Assembly (NCBI GenBank): GCA_014337915.1 | Contig: QUBU01000019.1 | Coordinates: 1-56,142, forward strand | Direction of reading: 5' to 3' | DNA from: Gammaproteobacteria bacterium | GTDB lineage: Bacteria; Pseudomonadota; Gammaproteobacteria; Steroidobacterales; GCA-2729495 | DNA: 56,142 bases | Shown: positions 27,284 to 37,465 of the stretch, in pieces | Numbering within the stretch: the stretch's first letter is position 1 | Layout: each line of letters starts with the position of its first letter | The notes under the pieces: generated by a model | The model's input: the letters and a program-made list of their open reading frames with translations, nothing else | Databases searched by the model: none | Told to the model about the DNA's origin: nothing | Program-made: the position numbers and the translations under genes

Positions 27284-27357
27284 TGGGCCTGCCTGGACTT
27301 GAACCAGGGACCAACGGATTATGAGTCCGCCGCTCTGACCAACTGAGCTACAGGCCC
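27284..27357 (-). tRNA. tRNA-Ile (anticodon CAU, lysidine type)
   Basis: The minus strand folds as a standard cloverleaf of 74 bases including the discriminator A. The acceptor GGGCCTG pairs with CAGGCCC, the D arm has GCTCAGTTGGTCAGAGC, the anticodon loop is CTCATAA and the T arm has TTCAAGT. Anticodon CAU fits either methionine or minor isoleucine tRNA. The acceptor pairs C4-G69 and C5-G68 match the determinants by which TilS recognises tRNA-Ile2. The 3' CCA is not encoded (discriminator followed by TAT), so CCA must be added by the nucleotidyltransferase encoded at 40026-41246. TAGAAT at 27408-27403 on the minus strand may be its -10. Confidence 0.93.
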
Positions 27358-27507
27358 TCGACCACAGCGGTCACCGCCGTATCAGCTGCGGCGACCGGGC
27401 GGATTCTAGCAGCCGGTCCTGCGGCGGCGGGCGCGGCCAGGCGTGACCGGGGCGCCACCGTTCTGGTACTGTCCAGCCCGCGGTCAGGTTCCGCGTACAG
27501 GATCGAG

Positions 27508-28089
27508 ATGGGTTCCCGCACCAGAGATCTGCCACCCCTGACGGGTATTGCCGGGCTGCTGCGCGAGCTGCGCTACCAGGAAGTCGCCCGCCAGGGCATC
27601 GGCCTGCTGCTGATGCCGGTTTACGCCTTGCTCTGCCGGCCGCTGCCCGGACTGTTCCTGGCGGGCGCGGTGCTGGCCGTGGCCGGTGCGCTGGTGCGCC
27701 TCTATGCCTCCGGCTACATCACCAAGAACCAGGAGCTGGCGACCGTCGGTCCCTATTCGCTGGTGCGTCATCCGCTGTACACCGGCAATCTGCTGCTGCT
27801 GGCAGGCTTCACGCTGGCCAGCGGCCTGTGGTGGGCGGTGCTGCTGTCGCTGCTGTTCTGGTGGTTCTATTACCCGACCGCCATCGAGTATGAGGACCGC
27901 AAGCTGCGCCGCATCTTCGGGCAGCCCTGTGCGGACTGGCAGCAGGCCACCCCGGCGGTGATCCCCTCCGGCCTGGTGCCGAAGCGCGGCGGCAGCTGGT
28001 CGTTGCGCACCAGCATGAGCCGCAATGCGGAGCCGCTGGTGCTGGCGTATTCGGCATTCTGGCTCGGCTGGATCTACTGGCAGCTCTGA
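27508..28089 (+). CDS. Isoprenylcysteine carboxyl methyltransferase-like membrane enzyme
   Basis: A 193-residue membrane protein from ATG 27508, with AGGA five bases upstream. It has four or five hydrophobic helices and the hallmark SAM-binding region of the ICMT/PEMT family: LVRHPLYTGNLLLLAG followed by FYYPTAIEYEDRKLRRIFG. In bacteria such enzymes methylate lipids or small hydrophobic substrates rather than prenylated proteins; the substrate here is unknown. The following genes (kinase-like and EEP-fold) are on the same strand with short gaps of 14 and 12 bases and may form an operon. Confidence 0.85.
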   Translation: MGSRTRDLPPLTGIAGLLRELRYQEVARQGIGLLLMPVYALLCRPLPGLFLAGAVLAVAGALVRLYASGYITKNQELATVGPYSLVRHPLYTGNLLLLAGFTLASGLWWAVLLSLLFWWFYYPTAIEYEDRKLRRIFGQPCADWQQATPAVIPSGLVPKRGGSWSLRTSMSRNAEPLVLAYSAFWLGWIYWQL

Positions 28090-28103
28090 GCGCGGTTCCC
28101 GCC

Positions 28104-28805
28104 ATGCCGAGCGGCGAGGTCGACGATGCGCAGCCCGGGGGCGGGGTGGGCGCGTCCACAACCGGCAGCGCCACGCTGCTCGGTCAGGGTTACCAGGGTG
28201 CCGTCTATCGTGTCGAGACCGCCGACGGCCCGGTCATCGTCAAGAAGCCTATCGGCCGCGGCGTCGCCCGCGCGTTACGCCGCGCCATGTTGCGGCGCGA
28301 GTACGGCATCTACCAGCTGCTCGCCGGCGTGCCCGGCGTGCCCGCCTGTCGTGGCCTGCGGCCGGGCGATGAACTGGTACTCGACCTGGTGCCGGGTGTG
28401 TCGCTGCGCGAGCCCGGCCAGCCGGCTGGCGACCGCGAACGGTTCTTTGCCGAGCTGCTGCAGCTCATCCAGGCCGTGCATCGCGCCCGCGTCGCCCATG
28501 GGGACCTCAAGCGCAAGGACAACATCCTGGTCGGCCCGGGCGGCCATCCGTTCCTGATCGACTTCGGAACCGCTGTATCGGCGCCGCCGGGTTCGGGCGC
28601 ACTGCGCCGCTGGCTGTTCCGGCAGATGCGCCGCACCGACCTGAACGCCTGGGTGAAGCTCAAGTACCAGCGCCAGTGGGTCGAGATGGACCCTGCAGAC
28701 CGCAAGTACCTGCGGCCGACGCTTCCGGAGGCAGTCGCGCGCCGCCTGCGCCGCGCCTGGCGGCGGCTGACCCTGCGCAGGCTGCGCCGGCCCCGTCCGG
28801 ACTGA
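28104..28805 (+). CDS. Kdo kinase/RIO-like protein kinase-fold enzyme
   Basis: A 233-residue protein from ATG 28104. All main kinase motifs are present: a glycine loop GQGYQGAVYRV, the ATP lysine in VIVKKPI, a helix-C Glu in RREYGIYQLL, the catalytic HGDLKRKDNILV and the metal-binding IDFGTA. The compact size resembles lipopolysaccharide (Kdo) kinases, Bud32 and RIO kinases. It should be catalytically competent. The target could be an LPS sugar or a protein. Basic residues are concentrated at the C-terminus (RRAWRRLTLRRLRRPR), which might bind membrane or nucleic acid. Confidence 0.8.
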   Translation: MPSGEVDDAQPGGGVGASTTGSATLLGQGYQGAVYRVETADGPVIVKKPIGRGVARALRRAMLRREYGIYQLLAGVPGVPACRGLRPGDELVLDLVPGVSLREPGQPAGDRERFFAELLQLIQAVHRARVAHGDLKRKDNILVGPGGHPFLIDFGTAVSAPPGSGALRRWLFRQMRRTDLNAWVKLKYQRQWVEMDPADRKYLRPTLPEAVARRLRRAWRRLTLRRLRRPRPD

Positions 28806-28817
28806 GCCCGGCGCGAC

Positions 28818-29786
28818 GTGGGCAGCGTGACGGTCCGGAGCATCGTCGAGCGCGGCGCCTGGCTGGCGCTGGCTGGCCTGTTGCTGGCCAGCCTGCTGGC
28901 GCAGCTCGGCCGCTTCGGCTGGCTGCCGGAGCTGGCGACACATTTCCGCATCCAGTACCTCGCCGTTGCGCTGCTGCTGGTATTGGTCTTCGCCGTCCTG
29001 CGCCGCCCGGTGCCGGCATTGCTGGCGGCGGCGCTGCTGGTACTGCAGGGCTGGTACGGCGCCGCGTACCTGCTGCCGCTCGCTACCCCGCGTGATCCAC
29101 CGGCGGCCGGGGCGCCGCGGCTGCTGTCGCTGAACCTCTACTACCGCAACCATGACCACGACGCCGTGCGTGACTATCTGCGTGCGCGCGATCCTGATGT
29201 GCTGGTGCTCTCCGAGCTGACGCCGGAGTGGGTACGCGAGCTGGCGCCGGTGACCGCGGGCTATCCCTACTGGAAGTCGGTGGACCAGCGCGGACCCTGG
29301 GGCCTCGGCGTCTTTTCGCGCCATCCGCTGCGTGAGGCCGTGGCCCTGGACCTGGGCGTGCCGGGCAGCGTCAATGTGCGCGCGATCGTCGAGTTGCCCG
29401 GTGGCGCGCTGGATCTGGTGGCCGTGCACCTGTCATCACCGACCTCGGCAGCACGTGCTGCCATGCGCAACCGGCAACTGGAGGCGCTGGCGAAGCTGCT
29501 GGGGCCGGCGCCCGCGGCCGGGGCGCCGCCGCGCCTGCTGGTGGGCGACATGAACCTGACGCCGTTCTCGCCGTATTTCGGGGCGCTGCTGGCGCAGACG
29601 GGATTGCGCGATGCCCGGCAGCCGGACGGGCTGCTCGGCACCTGGCCGAGCTGGCTGCCGCCGATGCAGATCACCATCGACCACTGCCTGGTGGATGCCG
29701 CGTTGGCGGCCACGCGGGTGCGGCGCGGCCCGGATGTCGGTTCCGACCACTATCCGCTGGAAGTCGCGCTGCTGCCGGCGCGCTGA
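28818..29786 (+). CDS. Membrane-anchored endonuclease/exonuclease/phosphatase-fold protein
   Basis: A 322-residue protein starting at GTG 28818. Two or three hydrophobic helices (WLALAGLLLASLLAQLG, YLAVALLLVLVFAVL, ALLAAALLVLQGWYG) precede an EEP domain. That domain has LLSLNLYYRN, DVLVLSELTPEW, LDLVAVHLSSP, LLVGDMNLTPFSPYF, and a final ITIDHCLVD with VGSDHYPLEVAL. These are the family's metal and catalytic residues (Asn, Glu, His, Asp-x-Asn, Asp-His). The soluble domain would face the periplasm. Similar proteins cleave phosphodiester or phospholipid substrates; the target is unknown. Confidence 0.85.
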   Translation: MGSVTVRSIVERGAWLALAGLLLASLLAQLGRFGWLPELATHFRIQYLAVALLLVLVFAVLRRPVPALLAAALLVLQGWYGAAYLLPLATPRDPPAAGAPRLLSLNLYYRNHDHDAVRDYLRARDPDVLVLSELTPEWVRELAPVTAGYPYWKSVDQRGPWGLGVFSRHPLREAVALDLGVPGSVNVRAIVELPGGALDLVAVHLSSPTSAARAAMRNRQLEALAKLLGPAPAAGAPPRLLVGDMNLTPFSPYFGALLAQTGLRDARQPDGLLGTWPSWLPPMQITIDHCLVDAALAATRVRRGPDVGSDHYPLEVALLPAR

Positions 29787-29914
29787 GTCGCGGCCGGGCA
29801 CGGCGTAGGCAAGCCCGGTGCGGACGTGGTAAACAGGCGCAGCGCGGATCCGGTACCGGGGGGTGCAGGGATATCCGGTGCGCATACACGGCCCGCTGGC
29901 GGGAGACGGTCGCG

Positions 29915-31399
29915 ATGAACGTAGTGAGCGAGATCCTCGGCCTGTTCTCCTTTGCCTTCGTCGCCGCCATTGGCATCGGCGCGATTTCGATCCTCGTCAT
30001 CTACGTCATCGACAAGACGCAGACCCGCCACGCGATCCGCCGCAACTACCCGGTGATCGGCCGCTTCCGCTACGTCTTCGAGAATGTCGGCGAGTTCTTC
30101 CGCCAGTACTTCTTCGCGATGGACCGCGAGGAAATGCCGTTCAACCGCGCCGAGCGCGCCTGGGTGTACCGCGCCGCCAAGGGCGAGGAGAACACCGTGC
30201 CCTTCGGCTCCACGCGCGACCTGCGCCCGGCCGGGACGGCGATCTTCGTCAACTGCCCCTATCCACTGCTCGATGAGGAGACCCGCCCCACGTCAGCGGT
30301 GACCGTCGGCCCCGGCAGCCGTCATCCGTACAGCACCAGCCGCTTTTTCCATGTCTCCGCCATGAGCTACGGGGCCATTTCCCGGCCCGCCGTGCTGGCG
30401 CTGTCCCAGGGCGCGCACAAGGCTGGCTGCTGGCTCAATACCGGGGAGGGCGGGCTGGCGCCCTATCACCTGGCGGGTGGTGCCGATGTCGTTTTCCAGA
30501 TGGGGACCGCCAAGTACGGCGTACGCGAAGCGGATGCACGCCTGAGCGACCTGCGCCTGGCCGAACTGGCGAGCTACGGCCAGGTGAAGATGATCGAGGT
30601 GAAGCTGAGCCAGGGTGCCAAGCCCGGCAAGGGCGGCATCCTGCCGGCCGCGAAGGTGACGGACGAGGTGGCGCGCATCCGCGGCATTCCCCCGGGCCAG
30701 GACTCGATCAGCCCGAATCGCCACCTGGAAATCCACGATGCAGGCAGCCTGCTGGATTTCATCAACCGGGTGCGCGACGTCAGTGGACGCCCGACCGGCT
30801 TCAAGACGGTCTTCGGCGGCTACGACTGGCTGGGCGAACTCTTCGAGGTCATCCACCGGCGGGGCCTCGACAGCGCGCCGGATTTCATCACTGTGGATTC
30901 CGGCGATGGCGGCACCGGCGCCGCCCCCATGACCCTGCTGGACAACGTCGGCCTGCCGGTGCGCGAAAGCCTGCCGCGGGTCGTGGACCTGCTGCGCGAG
31001 CATGGGCTGCGCGAGCGCATCAGGGTCGTGGCCAGCGGCAAGATGATCAATCCGGTCGGTGTTGCCTGGGCGCTGTGCACCGGTGCCGACTTCGTCAACT
31101 CGGCGCGGGGCTTCATGTTCGCGCTCGGCTGCATCCAGGCCATGAAGTGCAACAAGAACACCTGCCCGACCGGCATCACCACCCACGACCGCAACCTGCA
31201 GCGGGGTCTGGTGGTGGCGGACAAGGCCGAGCGCGTGGCGCGCTACGCACTCGGCATGGAAAAGGAAGTCGCAGTGATCGCCCACTCCTGCGGCGCCGCC
31301 GAGCCGCGCCTGCTGCGGCGCCAGCACTGCCGCATCGTCCAGGCCAACGGCCAGACGGCGCTGCTGAGCGAGCTGTTCCCGGACCCGACGCTGGCCTGA
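29915..31399 (+). CDS. FMN-binding glutamate synthase-like oxidoreductase, membrane-anchored
   Basis: A 494-residue protein from ATG 29915, with GGGAGA eight bases upstream. One N-terminal helix ([22 protein letters not shown]) anchors it. The rest is the FMN and iron-sulfur half of glutamate synthase: [67 protein letters not shown] and the cluster motif [15 protein letters not shown]. The amidotransferase domain of true GltB is absent. Related proteins are annotated FMN-binding glutamate synthase family; their substrate and physiological partner are not established. It converges with rpoD. Confidence 0.9.
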   Translation: MNVVSEILGLFSFAFVAAIGIGAISILVIYVIDKTQTRHAIRRNYPVIGRFRYVFENVGEFFRQYFFAMDREEMPFNRAERAWVYRAAKGEENTVPFGSTRDLRPAGTAIFVNCPYPLLDEETRPTSAVTVGPGSRHPYSTSRFFHVSAMSYGAISRPAVLALSQGAHKAGCWLNTGEGGLAPYHLAGGADVVFQMGTAKYGVREADARLSDLRLAELASYGQVKMIEVKLSQGAKPGKGGILPAAKVTDEVARIRGIPPGQDSISPNRHLEIHDAGSLLDFINRVRDVSGRPTGFKTVFGGYDWLGELFEVIHRRGLDSAPDFITVDSGDGGTGAAPMTLLDNVGLPVRESLPRVVDLLREHGLRERIRVVASGKMINPVGVAWALCTGADFVNSARGFMFALGCIQAMKCNKNTCPTGITTHDRNLQRGLVVADKAERVARYALGMEKEVAVIAHSCGAAEPRLLRRQHCRIVQANGQTALLSELFPDPTLA

Positions 31400-31424
31400 C
31401 GCCGCGGCAGACCCGGTTCCGCGC

Positions 31425-33272
<1,848 letters not shown>

Positions 33273-33305
33273 CGTTGTACCTCGGCTCGCGCGGGGAAGC
33301 CGCGC

Positions 33306-33311
33306 ATTATA
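33306..33311 (-). promoter_or_regulatory. -10 element upstream of rpoD
   Basis: On the minus strand the gap between dnaG and rpoD contains CCCCCATATAAT, with a perfect TATAAT at these bases, 34 bases before the rpoD start. CCCCAT overlapping it resembles a sigma32 -10, but no TTGAA-type -35 is found at the right distance. Confidence 0.4.
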
Positions 33312-33410
33312 TGGGGGCGAAATGCGCCCAGCCACAGAGGCATGCGGCCACGGCCCCGGCCCGCCCCCCGGAACCCGTGGCCGGATTATCGGCAGGGGGG
33401 GCCGGGAGCT

Positions 33411-35168
33411 TTACCTGGCGCTGCCTGCCTGGCCGCGCTGCAGCTGGCGAAACTCCTCTTTTTCCTCTGCAGTCAGGCCGCCGGCCGCTGCCTTGGACGC
33501 CAGGCTGGCCAGCCGTTCCTCGCGTTCCAGGGCCAGGATGCGCTGCAGGCTGTCGGCCAGCTCGGCCCTGGCGCCGCTTTCCCCCACCTGGGTCGGCGCC
33601 GCCAGCAGGGCGGACAGATGGGGGCCTTCGGACCGGTCCCGGAAGCGCTCCAGCAGGGCCCCGGGATTGAGGTCCGGGTGCGCCCGGGTGAGCTGCAGCA
33701 GCTCGGCCAGCAGCCCGGCCCCCTTGAGCCGGGCGCTTGCCAGGCCAGGTGGCGGCACGATGGTGGCGGCGACCTGCGGGTAGCTGAGCACCAGGGCGAT
33801 CGCCTGGCCGACGACCGAGGCCCGCCCCCCCGGCGGCCGGTGCGCCGCACGACGGGCGGGCGGCGCTGGCGGTTCCGGCGCGGGCATCCCACCCAGGGCG
33901 GCTGTGAGCCGTTGCGGCTGCAGCCCGACTTCCTGCGCCAGGCGGTCGGTCAGCAGCTCGCGGTAGACGCCGGCCGGGAGCAGGCCGACCAGTGGCCGGG
34001 CCAGCTCGGCCAGCCGCGCGCGGCTGTCGAGCGAATCGCTGCCGGCCTGCTGGCGCAGTTCCTGCAGCAGGTAGTCCGAGAGGGGCGTGGCCTGGCCGAG
34101 GCGCGCGCCGAAGGCCGCGGGACCCTCCCGGCCCACGAGCGAATCGGGGTCCTCGCCTTCGGGCAGGAACAGGAAGCGCACCTGGCGGCCCTCGCGCAGT
34201 TCGGGAAGCGTTGCCTGCAGCGCGCGCCAGGCAGCGGCGCGGCCGGCGCGGTCGCCATCGAAGCAGAAGACCACTTCCGGAACCACGCGGAACAGCCGGC
34301 GCAGGTGCTCGCCCGTGGTGGCGGTGCCGAGCGTGGCGACCACATCGCGGATCCCGTGCCGTGCCAGCGAGACCGCGTCCATGTAGCCCTCGACCACCAG
34401 CAGGCGCGAGAGCCGGCGTTCGGCCTGGCGCGCCTCATACAGGCCGTAGAGTTCCTGCCCCTTGTGGAATACCGCAGTTTCCGGCGAGTTCAGGTACTTC
34501 GGCTCACCGCTGCCGAGCACGCGGCCACCGAAGCCGACCACACGCCCGCGGCTGTCACGGATCGGAAACATGATCCGGTCGCGGAACCGGTCGTAATGAC
34601 CGCTCGCGCCCTCGCGGGGCACGATGAGGCCGGCCGCCAGCAAGTGCTGGCGCGTCTCTTCGCCACGGTCGAATTGCGCCAGCAGGCCATCCCAGCCGGG
34701 TGGTGCATAACCGATGCGGAAGGTCTTCGCCGTCTCGCCATCGAGGCCGCGCCCTCGCAGGTACTCGACCGCGGCCGGGTGCGCACGCAGCGCCTGCTCA
34801 TAGTAGTCCGCGGAGCGGTCCAGCACGGCATACAGGGGTGCCAGCGGCGCCGGCTGCTGCGCGCTGTCCTCCCGCGGCACTTCCAGGCCGAGCCGCGCCG
34901 CCAGTTCCTCCACGGCCGGGACGAATTCCAGCCGGTCGTACTCCATGAGGAAGCCGAGTGCGGTGCCGTGGGCGCCGCAGCCGAAGCAGTGGTAGAAGCC
35001 CTTGGCGGGGCTGACGGTGAAGGAGGGCGTCTTCTCGCCGTGGAACGGGCAGCAGGCCTTGTAGTCCCGGCCCGCCTTCTTCAGCTGGATGCGTGAGCCG
35101 ATGATCTCGACGATATCGGCGCGCTGCATCAGCTCGTCGATGAAGTGCTGTGGAATGCGCCCTGCCAT
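33411..35168 (-). CDS. dnaG: DNA primase DnaG
   Basis: A 585-residue primase from ATG 35168. The N-terminal zinc-binding domain has CCPFHGEKTPSF and FYHCFGCG. The catalytic TOPRIM core includes LLVVEGYMDAVSLARHG and EVVFCFDGDRAG (the acidic metal ligands). The C-terminal region is the helicase-interacting domain, which contacts DnaB. Primase makes RNA primers for replication forks. It lies 95 bases downstream of yqeY; the gap contains a CACGGG/CCCGTG hairpin (35234-35256) without a T-run. Confidence 0.97.
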   Translation of the reverse strand: MAGRIPQHFIDELMQRADIVEIIGSRIQLKKAGRDYKACCPFHGEKTPSFTVSPAKGFYHCFGCGAHGTALGFLMEYDRLEFVPAVEELAARLGLEVPREDSAQQPAPLAPLYAVLDRSADYYEQALRAHPAAVEYLRGRGLDGETAKTFRIGYAPPGWDGLLAQFDRGEETRQHLLAAGLIVPREGASGHYDRFRDRIMFPIRDSRGRVVGFGGRVLGSGEPKYLNSPETAVFHKGQELYGLYEARQAERRLSRLLVVEGYMDAVSLARHGIRDVVATLGTATTGEHLRRLFRVVPEVVFCFDGDRAGRAAAWRALQATLPELREGRQVRFLFLPEGEDPDSLVGREGPAAFGARLGQATPLSDYLLQELRQQAGSDSLDSRARLAELARPLVGLLPAGVYRELLTDRLAQEVGLQPQRLTAALGGMPAPEPPAPPARRAAHRPPGGRASVVGQAIALVLSYPQVAATIVPPPGLASARLKGAGLLAELLQLTRAHPDLNPGALLERFRDRSEGPHLSALLAAPTQVGESGARAELADSLQRILALEREERLASLASKAAAGGLTAEEKEEFRQLQRGQAGSAR

Positions 35169-35263
35169 TGTTGCTGGGATTGCGGGCTCCGGGGGAGGCG
35201 CCTGAAAGGATAGGTCCGGCCCCTGCGGGCGTCCACGGGCGCGGCCGGCACCCGTGTGGGAAA

Positions 35264-35710
35264 TCAGCCGCCGAGCCTGGCCTTGACCAGGCCGCTCACC
35301 TGGCTCATGTCGGCGCGGCCCTGCAGCTTCGGGCGCAGCGCGTTCATCACCTTGCCCATGTCCCTGACGCCGGCAGCGCCCGTGCTGGCCACGGCTTCCT
35401 CGACCAGTGCGCGGACCTCGGCATCACTCAACGCTGCGGGCAGGTAGGCGGCGAGGATGGCCGCTTCCTCCGTTTCTTTGGCTTCGAGGTCGCTGCGGCT
35501 GGCGCTGGCAAACTGCGTGGCGGCCTCGCGGCGCTGCTTGATGAGTTTCTCGACGATCTGCAGGACGTCGGCATCGGCCATCTCGCGCCGGTCGTCGACC
35601 TCGCGCTGCTTGATGGCGGCCATGAGCATGCGGATGGTGCCCAGCCGCAGCTTTTCGCCGCCACGCATGGCGGCCTTCATGTCGTCGTTGATCCGGGCCT
35701 TGAGGGACAT
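35264..35710 (-). CDS. yqeY: GatB/YqeY domain protein
   Basis: A 148-residue protein from ATG 35710, with AGGA eight bases upstream. It is the stand-alone YqeY form of the C-terminal domain of GatB, with the N-terminal helix MSLKARINDDMKAAMRGGEKLRLGTIRML-type start (written in part only), AAILAAYLPAALSDAEVRALV, and GVRDMGKVMNALRPKLQGRADMS in segments. GatB's version binds tRNA during amidotransfer; the role of the free protein is unclear. It is conserved between rpsU and dnaG in many proteobacteria, as here. Confidence 0.93.
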   Translation of the reverse strand: MSLKARINDDMKAAMRGGEKLRLGTIRMLMAAIKQREVDDRREMADADVLQIVEKLIKQRREAATQFASASRSDLEAKETEEAAILAAYLPAALSDAEVRALVEEAVASTGAAGVRDMGKVMNALRPKLQGRADMSQVSGLVKARLGG

Positions 35711-35733
35711 GGCCGGTCCTGGGCCCGGCGCGC

Positions 35734-35949
35734 TCAGTACAGGCGGCGCCGGCGGGTGCTGTCGCGGGAGCTGCGCTTGAGCTGGCGCTTGATGGCAGCC
35801 GCGCGCTTGCGCTTGCGCTCCTGGGTAGGCTTCTCGTAGAACTCGCGGCGTCGCAGTTCGGTCAGGACCCCGGCCTTTTCGCAGGCGCGCTTGAAGCGCC
35901 GCAGGGCGGCATCGAAATGCTCGTTGTCTCGGACGCGTACGCTCGGCAA
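35734..35949 (-). CDS. rpsU: 30S ribosomal protein S21 (TTG start)
   Basis: A 71-residue, highly basic protein, the same length as E. coli S21. The start must be the TTG at 35949: it gives [18 protein letters not shown] exactly as the family begins, no ATG or GTG is in frame at that point, and GAGG lies about 10 bases upstream. The C-terminus is [11 protein letters not shown]21 helps mRNA initiation on the 30S subunit. It heads the rpsU-yqeY-dnaG-rpoD block. Upstream are a strong promoter and a terminator-like hairpin in the leader. Confidence 0.96.
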   Translation of the reverse strand: MPSVRVRDNEHFDAALRRFKRACEKAGVLTELRRREFYEKPTQERKRKRAAAIKRQLKRSSRDSTRRRRLY

Positions 35950-35979
35950 GTTCGTGACCCTCGGCCGTGATCTGGGGCG

Positions 35980-36002
35980 AAAAAACCGGCACTCGGCCGG
36001 TT
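35980..36002 (-). terminator. Terminator-like hairpin in the rpsU leader (possible attenuator)
   Basis: On the minus strand AACCGGC (36002-35996) pairs with GCCGGTT (35990-35984) around the loop CGAGT and runs into TTTTTT (35985-35980). This is a textbook rho-independent terminator shape. It lies between the rpsU promoter and the rpsU start codon, starting only about five bases after the predicted transcription start, so it could attenuate the operon or stabilise the mRNA 5' end. Confidence 0.6.
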
Positions 36003-36012
36003 GAAGCCGCAC

Positions 36013-36041
36013 AATATAGCCATTCCCGGCCCGAATGCAAA
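36013..36041 (-). promoter_or_regulatory. Sigma70 promoter of the rpsU-yqeY-dnaG-rpoD block
   Basis: On the minus strand TTTGCA (36041-36036) is separated by exactly 17 bases from TATATT (36018-36013). These match the -35 and -10 consensus at 4 and 5 of 6 positions. The predicted start is near 36006, giving a leader of about 57 bases to the TTG start of rpsU. Confidence 0.6.
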
Positions 36042-36061
36042 GCTCCCGGATGATCCGGAAC

Positions 36062-37087
36062 ATGACCACCCTCGGCATCGAGACCAGCTGCGACGAGACC
36101 GCCGTTGCCCTCTACGACCCGGCGCGCGGCCTGCTGGCCCACCTGATCCACAGCCAGGTTGCCACGCATGCACCCTACGGCGGCGTGGTCCCGGAGCTGG
36201 CCTCGCGGGACCATATCCGCAAGCTGCTGCCGATGGTCGATGGCTGCCTCGGGTCCGCCGGCCTGGCCGGACCCGAGCTGGCCGGCGTGGCCTACACCGC
36301 CGGGCCCGGGCTGATTGGCGCCCTGCTGGTCGGCGCGACGCTGGCGGTGGGCCTGGCCGAGGCCTGGGGCGTCCCGGCCGTCCCCGTCCACCACATGGAG
36401 GCGCACCTGCTGGCGCCCCTGCTGGAGGCTGACCGGCCGGCGTTTCCGTTCCTGGCGCTGCTGGTCTCGGGCGGACACAGCATGCTGGTAGAGGTCGCGG
36501 GCCTGGGTCGCTACCGCATCCTCGGGCAGACGCTGGACGACGCGGCCGGCGAGGCCTTCGACAAGACCGCGAAGATGCTCGGCCTGCCATACCCGGGCGG
36601 CCCGCAGCTGGCACGGCTGGCGGGCGAGGGCCGGCCCGATCGTTTCGCGTTCCCGCGGCCCATGCTCAACCGCGCCGGGCTGGATTTCAGCTTCAGCGGC
36701 CTGAAGACCGCGGTGCTGCTCAAGGCCAGGGAACTGGCCCGGGACGGGCAGCTGGCGGAAGCCGACCGGGCGGACCTCGCCAGTTCATTCCAGGAAGCGG
36801 TGGTCGACACCCTGGTCGCCAAGTGTGCGCGCGCGCTCGATGCAACCGGCCTGCAACGCCTGGTGGTGGCCGGCGGCGTGGGCGCCAACCGCCGGCTGCG
36901 CCAGCGCCTGCGCGATGAACTGACGGCGTGCGGTGCGCATGTCTATTATCCGCGCAACGAATTCTGTACCGACAATGGCGCGATGGTGGCCCTGGCCGGC
37001 AGCCTGCGCCTCCCCGCTGCCGCCACGTCGGGCGGCCGGGTCGAGGCACGGGCACGCTGGGACCTCGAGGACCTCCGGCAACCCTGA
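36062..37087 (+). CDS. tsaD: tRNA threonylcarbamoyladenosine synthase subunit TsaD
   Basis: A 341-residue protein. The ATG at 36062 ([19 protein letters not shown]) is chosen over ATGs at 36035 and 36050, because family members begin at this point. Key motifs are [15 protein letters not shown], the metal ligands in [50 protein letters not shown] and the C-terminal [10 protein letters not shown]. TsaD catalyses the last step of t6A37 formation in ANN-decoding tRNAs, which would include the tRNA-Ile in this window. It is divergent from rpsU, as in E. coli. Confidence 0.97.
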   Translation: MTTLGIETSCDETAVALYDPARGLLAHLIHSQVATHAPYGGVVPELASRDHIRKLLPMVDGCLGSAGLAGPELAGVAYTAGPGLIGALLVGATLAVGLAEAWGVPAVPVHHMEAHLLAPLLEADRPAFPFLALLVSGGHSMLVEVAGLGRYRILGQTLDDAAGEAFDKTAKMLGLPYPGGPQLARLAGEGRPDRFAFPRPMLNRAGLDFSFSGLKTAVLLKARELARDGQLAEADRADLASSFQEAVVDTLVAKCARALDATGLQRLVVAGGVGANRRLRQRLRDELTACGAHVYYPRNEFCTDNGAMVALAGSLRLPAAATSGGRVEARARWDLEDLRQP

Positions 37088-37108
37088 CACCGCCCCGACA
37101 GGATGCAG

Positions 37109-37465
37109 ATGAGCGACAGCATTTTTCTCAAGGACCTCCGCGTCCGGACCATCGTCGGTATCTGGGACTGGGAGCGGCGCCTGCCGCAGCTGGTCAGCAT
37201 CGACCTGGAGATGGCCGCGGACATCGGCCGCGCTGCCGCCCGCGACCACATCGATGCCACCCTGGACTACAAGGCGGTGAGCCAGCGGGTGCGGGCGTTC
37301 GTCGAGGCATCGAGCTTCCAGCTGGTCGAGACCCTGGCCGAGCGCATCGCCGGGATCATCATGGATGAGTTCGCCGTGCCCTGGGTGAAGGTGGTGGTGC
37401 ACAAGCCCTTCGCCATCCGTGGTTCCAGCGACGTGGGCATCTGCATCGAGCGGGGCCAGCGGTGA
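37109..37465 (+). CDS. folB: Dihydroneopterin aldolase
   Basis: A 118-residue protein. ATG 37109 is preferred over 37103 because AGGA lies six bases before it. The family pattern is clear: IFLKDLRVRTIVGIWDWERR, then LDYKAVSQRVRAFVEASSFQLVETLAERI, then VVVHKPFAIRGSSDVGI. FolB converts dihydroneopterin to 6-hydroxymethyl-dihydropterin in folate synthesis. It overlaps folK by four bases (GTGA), and the two consecutive pathway steps are therefore coupled. Confidence 0.95.
   Translation: MSDSIFLKDLRVRTIVGIWDWERRLPQLVSIDLEMAADIGRAAARDHIDATLDYKAVSQRVRAFVEASSFQLVETLAERIAGIIMDEFAVPWVKVVVHKPFAIRGSSDVGICIERGQR

Noticed and set aside
33273-33345. Sigma32 promoter for rpoD
   Set aside because: CCCCAT overlaps the TATAAT, but no TTGAA-type -35 is found 12-16 bases upstream.
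35234-35256. Terminator between yqeY and dnaG
   Set aside because: CACGGG/CCCGTG can form a hairpin but no T-run follows on the minus strand, so a true terminator is not supported.
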